From: Candidatus Melainabacteria bacterium
Lineage (GTDB): Bacteria > Cyanobacteriota > Vampirovibrionia > Obscuribacterales > Obscuribacteraceae
DNA length: 64,000 bases
Direction: 5' to 3'
Assembly (NCBI GenBank): GCA_016716405.1
Contig: JADJWK010000004.1
Coordinates: 930,001-994,000, forward strand
Below, piece after piece: positions 43,137-51,749 of the stretch (within the stretch, counting starts at the first letter, position 1; every line of letters starts with the position of its first letter). The notes under the pieces were generated by a model. That model saw nothing but the letters and a program-made list of their open reading frames with translations. It was not told the DNA's origin and did no database searches. A program made the translations under genes and the position numbers.

Positions 43137-46100
43137 CTAGACCGAGAAGAGGAACTCGAGGTCTTCCTGGGTGAGTGACTTGGCGACATTCTCGTCGCCG
43201 CCGATAACTAGCTCGGCAAGCTCTTTCTTCTTGCGCTGCAGACCGAGGATCTTCTCTTCCACGGTACCCCGGGTGATGAGCTTGTAGTTGAAGACATGTC
43301 TTGTCTGACCAATACGGTGCGCCCGGTCGGTGGCTTGATTCTCCACAGCCGGGTTCCACCAGGGATCGTAATGGATGACATAGTCGGCGCCTGTAAGGTT
43401 GAGACCTGTGCCGCCGGCTTTGAGACTGATAAGAAACACAGGGATGTTCGGGTCGGCGTTGAAAGCGTTGACCTTGTCGAGACGATCTTTGGCTGGGGTC
43501 TGTCCATCGATATACTCGTAGACCATGCCGATCTTCTCGAACTCTTTTCTGACCAGGGTAAGCATGCTGACAAATTGACTGAAGACTAGAATCTTGTGCC
43601 CCTCGTCCACGATCTCCTCGACCATGTGCACCAGGGTCTCGAGCTTGGCGGAGGGCCCGTTGGGAGCGATATCCCGGCCTTTGAGCAGGCGCGGATCGCA
43701 GCAGACCTGACGTAGTTGCAGGAGGGCCTTGAGCACCGACATATGGGAGCGGCGCAGACCCTGGCTGGCGATCTGGCTGAAGACCTGCTGGCGGCACTCG
43801 TCCAGAACTTCCAGGTAGATGGAGCGCTGCTCGTCGTCGAGCTCGCAGAGATGCACGATATCGGTGCGGTCGGGAAGCTCTTTTTCCACCTGGCTCTTGA
43901 GACGGCGGAGAATGAAAGGATTGACGATCTTGCGCAGGCGCTGCCCGGCGCCGTCGAGACCGGCTTCGATGGGACGTTCGTAGCTTTCGTAGAACTCTTT
44001 GTAATTGCTCAGGAAATCGGGCATCAGGAAATCGAAGAGCGACCAGAGCTCTTTCAGGCGGTTCTCCACCGGCGTGCCGGAAAGAGCCAGACGGTGGAAG
44101 GCGTTCAGGCTCTTGGAGGCGACAGCGCCCACCGACTCGGGGTTCTTGATGTTCTGCGCTTCATCGAGGATCAGATACTCGAACTGGATCTTCTTGAGCT
44201 GCTCGTAGTCGCGGCGGATGATACCGTAAGTGGTGAAGACCACATCGGGCTTCTTGCCTTTGTCCTTGCCGAGCTTGACCAGGAGCTCGCCCCGATCGCG
44301 ACCGAGGAAAAGCGCCGTCGACAGGCTCGGAGTAAACTTCTTCGCTTCGCTCAGCCAGTTGTACACCACCGAGGTCGGCGCCACCACCAGCGAAGGCGCC
44401 TTCTTGCCTTCGGCGCCATTGCTCTTGCCGTGGTGATGCAAAAGAAGCGCCAGGGCCTGGATTGTTTTACCGAGACCCATATCGTCGGCGAGGATTCCGG
44501 CAAGACCATATTCGCGCAGGAAGCCGAGCCAGTTGCAGCCTTCTTTCTGATAGACGCGCAGCTCGCCTTTGAAATCCGCAGGCACGGCAATGGCTTCGAG
44601 CTCCTGGAAATGATGGATCTTATGGATGAATTCCTGAAACCCTTCGTCGCAATCCACTTCGATCTCATGAGTATCGAGGGCATGAAGAACAGCGAGAGCC
44701 TGATACAGGGGTCTCGAGCCGTCCTGACCCTGACCGATGGCTTTCAGAAGTCCCAGAAGCGTGGCGCTGGGAATGCGCACATTCTCGCCGGAAGGCAGCT
44801 GCAAGAAATTGCGGTTCTTGAACAGGCAGGGCAGGACCATCTCCAGCTCCACCGGCTCGCCCTCCGAGGTGCAGATCAGGTCGCAGTTGAATTTATAGGA
44901 GTCTTTCTTGAGGGTGAGACGAGCGGTGATCGAAAGCGGATTCTTCCGGACTTTATAACGCTTGATCTTCTCCCAGCCCGAGATGTCCCATTCGCTGCTC
45001 TGCTCGCCGGAGAGATAGAAAAGAGTCTCCAGAGCCGGCTCGCCCTCGAAGAAGAAACGATCCACCACGGTCCGCTCCGGCTGGAGATTGCTCAGGAAAA
45101 GCCGCACCTGGCTCTCTTCTTCCCAGAGACGTTTGACCCAGACACTCTGCCCGCTCTCAGAGATGGTGCGGGTGTACTTCTCTGATTCAACCGCGCTGGT
45201 CTCATCCCGGGAAGGGAGGACCAGGTTGCCGTATTTGAAACCGAGACAGACTTCGATGGCGCTTTCGTTCTCGCTGTTCATGACAGCGGCGCCTCCTTTC
45301 TCGGAGATGCTGATCACCACCGCCGGGGGCTCGGTGATGGCGATCGGGAAAGGCGCGTTGGTCTCGTCGAGCTGAACCGCCATGCGCTTGCGCAATACAG
45401 GCAGCTCGCTCAGGAATTTGGGCACCAGCTCGAGCTTGATGGTCATATGACCGTAGCTGTCGAAATACGGGAAGAGCTTGTGCAGAGCGCTCACATCAAT
45501 AGGGTAGAAAGTGCCTTCCGAGAGGATCCAGCTCGACTGCCCCAGGAAGAAGACCGGATCCGGCACCGGCTGGCCGTCCCTGAGACCCTCAAGGCGGAAG
45601 AGCAGCTCACCGTTTTCAGTCTCGGAGAGAACGGCCCGGGGCGCCAGAGGTTTGGTTGAAAAACTCACCTCGTCGCCGTTGCTGGTGTTGATCACCCGGG
45701 CGCATAGTCCGAGATGACCGATGACCACACCTTCATCCCCGCGGGGAATGCGATGGCCGCCGGCCTGACCCTTGGTGGTCTGGGGAAGCGATGTGAGATA
45801 ACGGGTGAGCTTCCAGATCTTGGATCCTTCCTCGAGGCTATCGAGCACCTGAGGCGGCACTTTGAGGATATTGACCTTGCCCTGCACCTCTTCCGGCAGG
45901 ACACCGACAATGAGAGCCAGGGGCTTCTCCAGCACCAGAATGCCGAGCTCGAAGTCCCTGCCCTCGGGCACCACGCCCTCTTCCAGGGGATCATCGAGGA
46001 AGTCTCTGGCTTTGGGCGCTTTCTCGGGCTGACCGTTTTTCTTCTCGCTGTCCTGGAGATCGAAGCGGATACCGGGATGGCTCTTAGCGATATGGGTGAG

Positions 46101-46379
46101 GACCACCGCCACCGAATGCTTGCAGATCGGCTCGAAATAAGGGCAGGAGCACTCGGCGGTGAAATCATACTCGCTGGCGACCACCAGCTCGACTTTGTAG
46201 GGCTGGGGCTCGGAGCCGATGACCAGGGCCTGCACCGTGGAGCCGGTGGCGTTCTCCTCGTACTTGAGCACTTTCTTGCGCCGGTAATACTGCACTCCCC
46301 GGCGATAAACTGGCTCGGAGCTGGCTTCTTGAATAGCCTGCAGGGACAGGACTTGTCGGTTGTTGGAAGACGGTTTCAT
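43137..46379 (-). CDS. SWIM zinc-finger SNF2-family helicase
   Basis: About 1080 residues from ATG 46379; a GTG at 46424 is another start. An N-terminal SWIM zinc finger has CSCPYFEPICKHSVAVVLTH. A long beta-rich middle follows. The SNF2 motor has ILADDMGLGKTIQALALLLH (Walker A), LILDEAQNIKN (DEAQ) and LALSGTPVENRL. The helicase C half has LVFSQFVSML, INLKAGG-type motif V (LISLKAGGTGLNLTGADYVI) and ATDRAHRIGQTRHVFNYKL. These are the RapA/HepA-like bacterial Snf2 proteins, which may remodel protein-nucleic acid complexes such as RNA polymerase. The SWIM domain would bind DNA or protein. Confidence 0.93.
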   Translation of the reverse strand: MKPSSNNRQVLSLQAIQEASSEPVYRRGVQYYRRKKVLKYEENATGSTVQALVIGSEPQPYKVELVVASEYDFTAECSCPYFEPICKHSVAVVLTHIAKSHPGIRFDLQDSEKKNGQPEKAPKARDFLDDPLEEGVVPEGRDFELGILVLEKPLALIVGVLPEEVQGKVNILKVPPQVLDSLEEGSKIWKLTRYLTSLPQTTKGQAGGHRIPRGDEGVVIGHLGLCARVINTSNGDEVSFSTKPLAPRAVLSETENGELLFRLEGLRDGQPVPDPVFFLGQSSWILSEGTFYPIDVSALHKLFPYFDSYGHMTIKLELVPKFLSELPVLRKRMAVQLDETNAPFPIAITEPPAVVISISEKGGAAVMNSENESAIEVCLGFKYGNLVLPSRDETSAVESEKYTRTISESGQSVWVKRLWEEESQVRLFLSNLQPERTVVDRFFFEGEPALETLFYLSGEQSSEWDISGWEKIKRYKVRKNPLSITARLTLKKDSYKFNCDLICTSEGEPVELEMVLPCLFKNRNFLQLPSGENVRIPSATLLGLLKAIGQGQDGSRPLYQALAVLHALDTHEIEVDCDEGFQEFIHKIHHFQELEAIAVPADFKGELRVYQKEGCNWLGFLREYGLAGILADDMGLGKTIQALALLLHHHGKSNGAEGKKAPSLVVAPTSVVYNWLSEAKKFTPSLSTALFLGRDRGELLVKLGKDKGKKPDVVFTTYGIIRRDYEQLKKIQFEYLILDEAQNIKNPESVGAVASKSLNAFHRLALSGTPVENRLKELWSLFDFLMPDFLSNYKEFYESYERPIEAGLDGAGQRLRKIVNPFILRRLKSQVEKELPDRTDIVHLCELDDEQRSIYLEVLDECRQQVFSQIASQGLRRSHMSVLKALLQLRQVCCDPRLLKGRDIAPNGPSAKLETLVHMVEEIVDEGHKILVFSQFVSMLTLVRKEFEKIGMVYEYIDGQTPAKDRLDKVNAFNADPNIPVFLISLKAGGTGLNLTGADYVIHYDPWWNPAVENQATDRAHRIGQTRHVFNYKLITRGTVEEKILGLQRKKKELAELVIGGDENVAKSLTQEDLEFLFSV

Positions 46380-46631
46380 TACTGGTGAAACAGGCACCTG
46401 TTGACAATAAGATTCGCTCGACACACCCGTCGACGACGCTGGAGAGAGGAGCCAGCCGGCCTGTGCTGCACGCCGAATTCTAATATGAACTCGTGCTGCA
46501 CCCTAAATTAACGGGTCCAGCCGGCACAGAATACTCCCAATAAACTAGCTTAGCATGAGGTCATGGGAGAAGGTAGCGCAATATTTTAAAGGAATCGAAA
46601 AAAGGGCGAAAGCCATTGATAATCCGGAAAT

Positions 46632-47828
46632 CTAGCCCGGGGTCATATCGATGAAGCCCTGAGAGCCGGCCTGGCTCTGCTGCGGTTGACCCAGACTGCG
46701 ATTGTAGGCATGGTCCACGATCCGCTGCATCTCGTTCTGGCGCTGCTCCAGATTGGAGCAATAGTCGTGCAGAACATCCGCCTGCTGGCGCAGCACCGAG
46801 GCGTTCTCGCTGATCCCCGGAAGCAGGGCCTCGATTTCCTCGAGGATGGCGCTGGGCGGGTGTACCGGCGGGCGGACCACAGGGTAGCCCTGACCGCTCA
46901 GCTGATTCACCCCGTTCACGGACTGCTGCGCCTGGTCATAACCTGAAGATGAATTACCTGGAACCTGGGTCGGAACCTGTCCCAGCAAGGCGTCCCGCAG
47001 GCGCTCCAGGGACTTCTTGAGATTGAGGGCCCGCTTGTAGGCATGGTCGGCTTCCTTCTCGAGATAGATCTTCCTGGACTTCTGGGCGGCAAGCTCCGTG
47101 GAGAGGTGCTCCAGGGCTTTCTTGCGAATATCGAGCTCACGCCGGATGTGCTCGAGCTCCTGCTGCTTGAGCTCGAGACCGCGTCGGCGCAACCAGACCA
47201 CCAGGAGAACCACCATGGAGAAGGCGACAGTGCTCAGGGTTATATAAAGATAGCCGCGCTTGGCACCGGACATCACCCAGAAGCCGCCGGTGAGGAAGCC
47301 CCAAAGGTCCTCGAGGAAAGGAGGCGGATCGGTCCGGACATAATAGAGCCGGCAAATGACTTTGCCGGTAGGCTCACCCACCCGCTCGGCCCTGGTCGAG
47401 CGCGGCGAGGCGTGCTCGTAGAGCGGCTCCAGGGTGGGTGGCACGGTAAGCACATCGAAAGGCTCATCCAGTTCGCGCAGATATTTGACCGCCGACTTGT
47501 TATGCCAGGACTCCCGGTGATAGACCTTGTTGGTCTTGCAGATTACCGTATTGCATTCGGCGTCGGTGATCACCAGACCGAAAAGACCGTAGGTGGAGTC
47601 CAGAGTCTGCTGGACCAGATCCATCCGGTTTTCCATGATCATGCGAGAGAGAGTGTAAGGAAGAGTGTGGTGCAGGAGGTTGAAATCGGTGGTCTGCACC
47701 CGGTAAATGGTCCCGTACCAGTAGCTCCGGTAGTTGGCATGACAGAGGATCAGCCAGGCGACCAGAGCCACCAGCAAAACCAGAGGCACGATAATGCGCT
47801 TTTTCAAGGAAAGGAGTATTTGGTCCAT
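46632..47828 (-). CDS. Membrane sensor-like protein with periplasmic domain and coiled coil, no kinase
   Basis: Start chosen at ATG 47828, with GGAGAAGG just upstream. The 398-residue protein has transmembrane helix 1 (IIVPLVLLVALVAWLILCHA). A periplasmic domain of about 150 residues resembles Cache/PAS-like input domains (MDLVQQTLDSTYGLFGLVIT, KSAVKYLRELDEPFDVLTVP). Helix 2 is LYITLSTVAFSMVVLLVVWL. A long cytoplasmic coiled coil from about 235 (ELKQQELEHIRRELDIRKKA) and a Gln-rich, Pro-rich tail follow. This is the layout of a chemoreceptor or histidine kinase, but no HAMP, kinase or methyl-accepting signature is seen. Confidence 0.7.
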   Translation of the reverse strand: MDQILLSLKKRIIVPLVLLVALVAWLILCHANYRSYWYGTIYRVQTTDFNLLHHTLPYTLSRMIMENRMDLVQQTLDSTYGLFGLVITDAECNTVICKTNKVYHRESWHNKSAVKYLRELDEPFDVLTVPPTLEPLYEHASPRSTRAERVGEPTGKVICRLYYVRTDPPPFLEDLWGFLTGGFWVMSGAKRGYLYITLSTVAFSMVVLLVVWLRRRGLELKQQELEHIRRELDIRKKALEHLSTELAAQKSRKIYLEKEADHAYKRALNLKKSLERLRDALLGQVPTQVPGNSSSGYDQAQQSVNGVNQLSGQGYPVVRPPVHPPSAILEEIEALLPGISENASVLRQQADVLHDYCSNLEQRQNEMQRIVDHAYNRSLGQPQQSQAGSQGFIDMTPG

Positions 47829-48045
47829 GCCCTTCTCCGCGATATGCATGAGATATAGCATCGTCAGGCAGGGCTTGTACATACGTACTTATCCCAGATT
47901 GAGCCCGGCGGCGTGGATGCTCCTCCGGGAGCAGCCATATTACGTTGTGTTAAATAGACAACAAAAAGCCATTCCATTTTGTTGGCAAGCTTACAGGAAC
48001 CACTGCGATCCGTTTAACAGACAGGTTTTCATGGGTATCTAAAAA

Positions 48046-48190
48046 TTGTTGGTTCCGTTAAACCCGGAGGACTTTGTCAGCCAACAACTGAAAAACCACA
48101 ACTGGTAGACCCTTATCATGGGTTATTCCGCGGTCGCGCGGAAACAGAAATACAGTTGAGTGGCCGGACGCGAGTCCGGCCACTTTCTTT
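48046..48190 (+). ncRNA. Candidate structured small RNA or attenuator leader
   Basis: Three hairpins lie in a row on the plus strand: TTGTTGG/CCAACAA (48046-48052 with 48081-48087), TTCCGCG/CGCGGAA (48126-48132 with 48137-48143) and the terminator stem at 48160-48183. No protein gene precedes the terminator on this strand within 1 kb, so something else must be transcribed into it. It does not match a riboswitch or housekeeping RNA that I can recognise. Confidence 0.4.
48160..48190 (+). terminator. Intrinsic terminator 134 bases before the MshEN-repeat gene
   Basis: A perfect 10-bp stem GTGGCCGGAC/GTCCGGCCAC with loop GCGA, followed by TTTCTTT. Confidence 0.8.
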
Positions 48191-48194
48191 GCTC

Positions 48195-48254
48195 GGCACC
48201 AGATACGGCACCAGATTCAGCACCGGATCCAGCCCGGCTTCGGGCACCGGATCC
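48195..48254. repeat. 12-base repeat block upstream of the MshEN-repeat gene
   Basis: Copies of GGCACC(A/G)GAT(C/A)C start at 48195, 48207, 48219 and 48243, that is with spacings of 12, 12 and 24 bases; a decayed copy fills 48231. The regular period suggests a protein-binding array or a slippage-made tract. Confidence 0.6.
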
Positions 48255-48324
48255 ATCACCGTACTTATAAGGGTATAAAATTGATGCTAGTATAAATTGC
48301 TCCAGTTAGCTGACCCGACTTACC

Positions 48325-49806
48325 ATGGCACAACAAGGCACACAAATGAGACTGGGTGATCTCCTTACACAGGCAGGTCTACTCAAAGCCAAGGACCTCC
48401 GCGAGGCCATGATTATCGCCAAGCAACAATCCCTGCCGGTAGGCCGGGTCCTGATCATGGCTCAGTTCATCAGCGAGCCCAACCTGCAGTCGGCAGTCCA
48501 GTGCCAGTCCATGCTCAAGGACGGGCACCTTGACATTGATACGGCTGTGAACGCCCTGAAGCTGGCAAGCCAGAAGTCGGTCGGTCTGGAAGAAGCCCTG
48601 GCAGAACTCGGCTGGTCGGATAAGAGCGACCTGCTTACCAACAAGCTCGGAGAGTTTCTCATCGAGGCCGAGCTCCTGTCGCAAGAGCAGCTCGAAAACG
48701 GCCTGAACGAAGCGACAAACAGCAAGCTTCCCCTGGGACGGGTCCTGGTAAGCATGGGCACTCTCTCGGAGCAGATTCTGTCATCCGCTCTCAACGCCCA
48801 GATCCTGGTTCGCGATGGCAAAATCGCCAGGGAGCAGGCGATCCAGGGATTGAAAGCCTGTCGCGATCGGCAGATCAGTATCGAGCAGTCCCTTTCCGAG
48901 TCCGGTTTGCAGCTTCCCAGCCAGGAATCGGTCCGCCTCGGCGAGCTCCTGGTGATGGCCAAACTGCTCAAAGAAGACAAGCTCATGAGCGCCGTAGAGC
49001 TCGGACTGGTGGAAGAGAAGCCTATCGGTCAGGTGATGGTGGAAGCCGGCTATATCACCAAAGAGAATCTCGATCGCGCCCTCACAGTGCAGAAAAGCGT
49101 GGCCGCAGGAAAAGTCAAGAAATCCGATTGCGGCCAGGTGCTGACCCGGATGGCGAAGAACAATCTCGATCTCGAAGAAGCCATCAAAGCCAGCCAGCCG
49201 GCTGCGCAGCCCACCCGGGAGCTGCCTCTCTATCAATTCCTTCAGCTATCAGGCATTATCACCGCCAAAGACATCGAAGAAGCTCTCAAACAAGGCTCAC
49301 GCAATACCGAGCTCATGGGACAGATGCTTCTGCTCACCGAAGCAATCGACGAGCACCTGCTCAACTGTGCCTGCCGCCTCAACGATCTGATGACCCAGGG
49401 GCTTCTCAACGCCGAGCAGGCGATCCTCGCCATGGGTCTCTGCCAGAACCGCAACTGCTCGGTGGAAGACGCCTTCAAGAGCCTGGGCTGGAGCGCCGAG
49501 CTCGATTCGGAGGACTCCTCCGAGACGATTCCTCCCAACAAGGTCTTCGCCACACCTCTGACCACCATGGGCTACGGTCAGAATACCGAACCGCCGAAAT
49601 ACGAAGGCACTGCCACCGGCGAGCAGGCGGCCTATCAGGTGGAGACCCAGCAGGGGATCACCGAAGCCAGCGAAGATCAGATGGAGCACAACCTAAGTGC
49701 CACAGCCGATGTTCCCCCCATCAACATCGAGCTCACCAAGACCCACGATCCGGATGACGACGACGACAAGAAGTCCAGGAAGCGGCTTGCCGACCTGATG
49801 CCCTGA
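48325..49806 (+). CDS. Protein with four MshEN/GspE-N-like repeats and an acidic tail
   Basis: A 493-residue paralogue of the protein at 14957-16183. Four repeats begin RLGDLLTQAGLLKAKDLREA, LGEFLIEAELLSQEQLENGL, RLGELLVMAKLLKEDKLMSA and LYQFLQLSGIITAKDIEEAL. Each is followed by a second half such as VGRVLIMAQFISEPNLQSAV or IGQVMVEAGYITKENLDRAL. This resembles MshEN domains, some of which bind cyclic di-GMP through RLGxxL-type motifs. A disordered acidic tail follows (HDPDDDDDKKSRKRLADLMP). There is no ATPase domain. It lies downstream of a terminator-bearing structured leader. The binding role is inferred. Confidence 0.7.
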   Translation: MAQQGTQMRLGDLLTQAGLLKAKDLREAMIIAKQQSLPVGRVLIMAQFISEPNLQSAVQCQSMLKDGHLDIDTAVNALKLASQKSVGLEEALAELGWSDKSDLLTNKLGEFLIEAELLSQEQLENGLNEATNSKLPLGRVLVSMGTLSEQILSSALNAQILVRDGKIAREQAIQGLKACRDRQISIEQSLSESGLQLPSQESVRLGELLVMAKLLKEDKLMSAVELGLVEEKPIGQVMVEAGYITKENLDRALTVQKSVAAGKVKKSDCGQVLTRMAKNNLDLEEAIKASQPAAQPTRELPLYQFLQLSGIITAKDIEEALKQGSRNTELMGQMLLLTEAIDEHLLNCACRLNDLMTQGLLNAEQAILAMGLCQNRNCSVEDAFKSLGWSAELDSEDSSETIPPNKVFATPLTTMGYGQNTEPPKYEGTATGEQAAYQVETQQGITEASEDQMEHNLSATADVPPINIELTKTHDPDDDDDKKSRKRLADLMP

Positions 49807-49913
49807 CGGCGACCTTTATATATAATCCGACCGGTTCGCACCTTGATAAGCGATTTATGGTATCTATGTTCGACATACGAGCCTGTCGCAGAGAGTCTCA
49901 AAAGGAGTAGCTA

Positions 49914-50528
49914 ATGTTGCAACAGAAGATTTCCTACAAGCCGTATGCCGCCAGAGACTTCACCAGCCTGAAAGGTCTCACCGGCATCTCGGACGAAACG
50001 ATCGAGATCCACCTCGGTCTCTATAACGGTTATGTCAACAACACCAATATCCTCAACGAGAAAGTCATCGAGCTCACCGAAGCCGGCAAGAGCGGCTCCC
50101 CGGAATACGCCGAGCTCAAGCGTCGTTATGGCTTCGAGTACAACGGCATGCGCCTGCACGAGTATTATTTCGGCAACTTGAAAGCCGGCGGCGGCAGCGA
50201 GCTCAAAGACAGCTCCGCCCTGGGCAAAGTGATCACCGAAACCTACTCGTCCATCGACGTATGGAAAAACGACTTCGCCAAGCTCGGCGCCCTGCGCGGA
50301 GTGGGCTGGGTGATCCTCTACCAGGACCCCTTCACCAAGACCCTCTCCAACCACTGGATCAACATGCACGAAGACGGAAACGTCGCCGGCTTCGTACCGA
50401 TCCTCGTTATGGATGTCTGGGAGCACGCTTACTTCCGCGACTACAAACCGGCCGACAGACCGAAGTACATCGAGTCCTTCTTCGCCAATGTCGACTGGAC
50501 CGAAGTGGAGAAGCGCCTGATCAAATAG
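49914..50528 (+). CDS. Iron/manganese superoxide dismutase
   Basis: A 204-residue SOD of the Fe/Mn family that turns superoxide into oxygen and hydrogen peroxide. The metal ligands are in place: HLGLYNGYVNNTN (first His), MRLHEYYFGNL (second His) and VMDVWEHAYFRDY (Asp and third His). The protein is longer in spacing than E. coli enzymes between the ligand pairs and has no signal peptide, so it is cytoplasmic. AAAGGAG lies about 6 bases before ATG 49914. Iron or manganese cannot be decided with confidence. A strong terminator follows. Confidence 0.95.
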   Translation: MLQQKISYKPYAARDFTSLKGLTGISDETIEIHLGLYNGYVNNTNILNEKVIELTEAGKSGSPEYAELKRRYGFEYNGMRLHEYYFGNLKAGGGSELKDSSALGKVITETYSSIDVWKNDFAKLGALRGVGWVILYQDPFTKTLSNHWINMHEDGNVAGFVPILVMDVWEHAYFRDYKPADRPKYIESFFANVDWTEVEKRLIK

Positions 50529-50553
50529 CCCTGATCGGCTCTGATTCGTTATG

Positions 50554-50590
50554 GCGGGACCCTCAAAAGGGGTCCCGCTCTTCTTCTTAA
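50554..50590 (+). terminator. Rho-independent terminator of the superoxide dismutase gene
   Basis: GCGGGACCC (50554-50562) pairs with GGGTCCCGC (50570-50578), followed by TCTTCTTCTT. Confidence 0.9.
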
Positions 50591-50771
50591 AAGTTTTCAA
50601 CCCTGCCCCGGCTGGCGGAACCCCCACTGTACGATAGATCCGGGCGGATGCCAAGAAACAATTGCAAGCAAATAATTTGTCAAAAGGTCCCGATCAGGCC
50701 AAAATAGGGGCCGGTAAAAAATCAGTCGCCGCCTCGTTCAGGTCACGGCACAAGTCTCAGGTTAAGGTCAT

Positions 50772-51722
50772 ATGACAAATTGCGATGTCACCGGCACAGT
50801 CTCCAAAAATGACGCCAGATATGGTGCCGACCAGGTAATTCCGGAAGAGGATCTGGAAGCGGATCTGGAGGAGAATCTGGAAGCGGATCTGGAAAATGCA
50901 GAGCTCTCCACGGCCCCTGCCGATCAGGAAGAGGAAGAAGAGCAACAAGAACAGCCCATCGATTTCGACCCCATCGAAGCGGAAGAGCATAGTTATGAAA
51001 CGGAAGACGAGGACGAGATGATCCGGGTCTATCCTTACGACGTGCCGCGCCCGGCCCTGACCATCGAAGAAGCTTCCTCCATCCTGGGCAAGTCGGTGCG
51101 ATCCATCGAGCGCAGTATCGAAGGCAAGTGGGGCAATCGCCTCCCGGAAGGCTGGAAAGCCCGCCGTATGAAAATTGACGGCGAAGCCCAGTGGCGCATT
51201 ATCCCGCCGCCCGGATTCCGGGTCAGGCACTCGTCCTCCGCTTCCGCGCGCAAGACGGCAGAAAAACCTCTAGAGAAACCCACCCCGGAGCCGTCGCCGG
51301 TTCGCGCCAGCGACGAGAGCGGCGAGCACGAGTTTTTCGGATTCTCTCTCGAGAGGCTGATCACCACAGCCTCGATCAAGGCCCGCAATGAGCTGGTCAA
51401 AGCTGCCGGTGGCGCCGTGGAAGACAATCAGGATCACCCCACCATCGTCATCGATCGCTCCGACGACGTCGAGCGACTGCTCCGGGAGCTGGCCGACACC
51501 CAGAAAGAGCTCGCCGAAGAGCGCCGCCTCCACATGGAGGACATGCGCCTCCTGGCGAAGATGCAGGACTCCATGAGGCTGCTCGAGGATCGAGCCTCCA
51601 CCACCGCCATGCTCAAGGATGAGCTCAAGGGCGCGACCCTGGCCCTGGCCGAGCACAAGAAACAATACCAGGAGTTTCTCGCGCTTCCCTGGTGGAAGCG
51701 GATTTTCAAGTCCAAGCCCTGA
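50772..51722 (+). CDS. HTH and coiled-coil protein of unknown function
   Basis: A 316-residue protein. An acidic N-terminus has the imperfect repeat EEDLEADLEENLEADLE. A small helix-turn-helix-like domain at about residues 95-145 (LTIEEASSILGKSVRSIERS, then GWKARRMKIDGEAQWRI) resembles excisionase/MerR-type domains. A linker, a long coiled coil from about 225 (RLLRELADTQKELAEERRLH) and the C-terminal end LPWWKRIFKSKP follow. That layout recurs in plasmid- and chromosome-partition or HTH regulatory proteins. DNA binding is inferred. It is convergent with the gene at 51750-52430. Confidence 0.65.
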   Translation: MTNCDVTGTVSKNDARYGADQVIPEEDLEADLEENLEADLENAELSTAPADQEEEEEQQEQPIDFDPIEAEEHSYETEDEDEMIRVYPYDVPRPALTIEEASSILGKSVRSIERSIEGKWGNRLPEGWKARRMKIDGEAQWRIIPPPGFRVRHSSSASARKTAEKPLEKPTPEPSPVRASDESGEHEFFGFSLERLITTASIKARNELVKAAGGAVEDNQDHPTIVIDRSDDVERLLRELADTQKELAEERRLHMEDMRLLAKMQDSMRLLEDRASTTAMLKDELKGATLALAEHKKQYQEFLALPWWKRIFKSKP

Positions 51723-51749
51723 TCGAGCCGGTTATTCTGCTTCCCGATT

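Larger units (their letters stand above)
47829..48324. other. Long intergenic region with structured RNA candidate, terminator and 12-base repeats
   Basis: 496 bases between divergent genes. It holds a stem-loop array ending in an intrinsic terminator (48046-48190), a 12-base repeat block (48195-48254) and an A/T-rich promoter-like stretch before the next start (several TATAA boxes at 48265-48296). No protein gene is seen. Confidence 0.6.
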
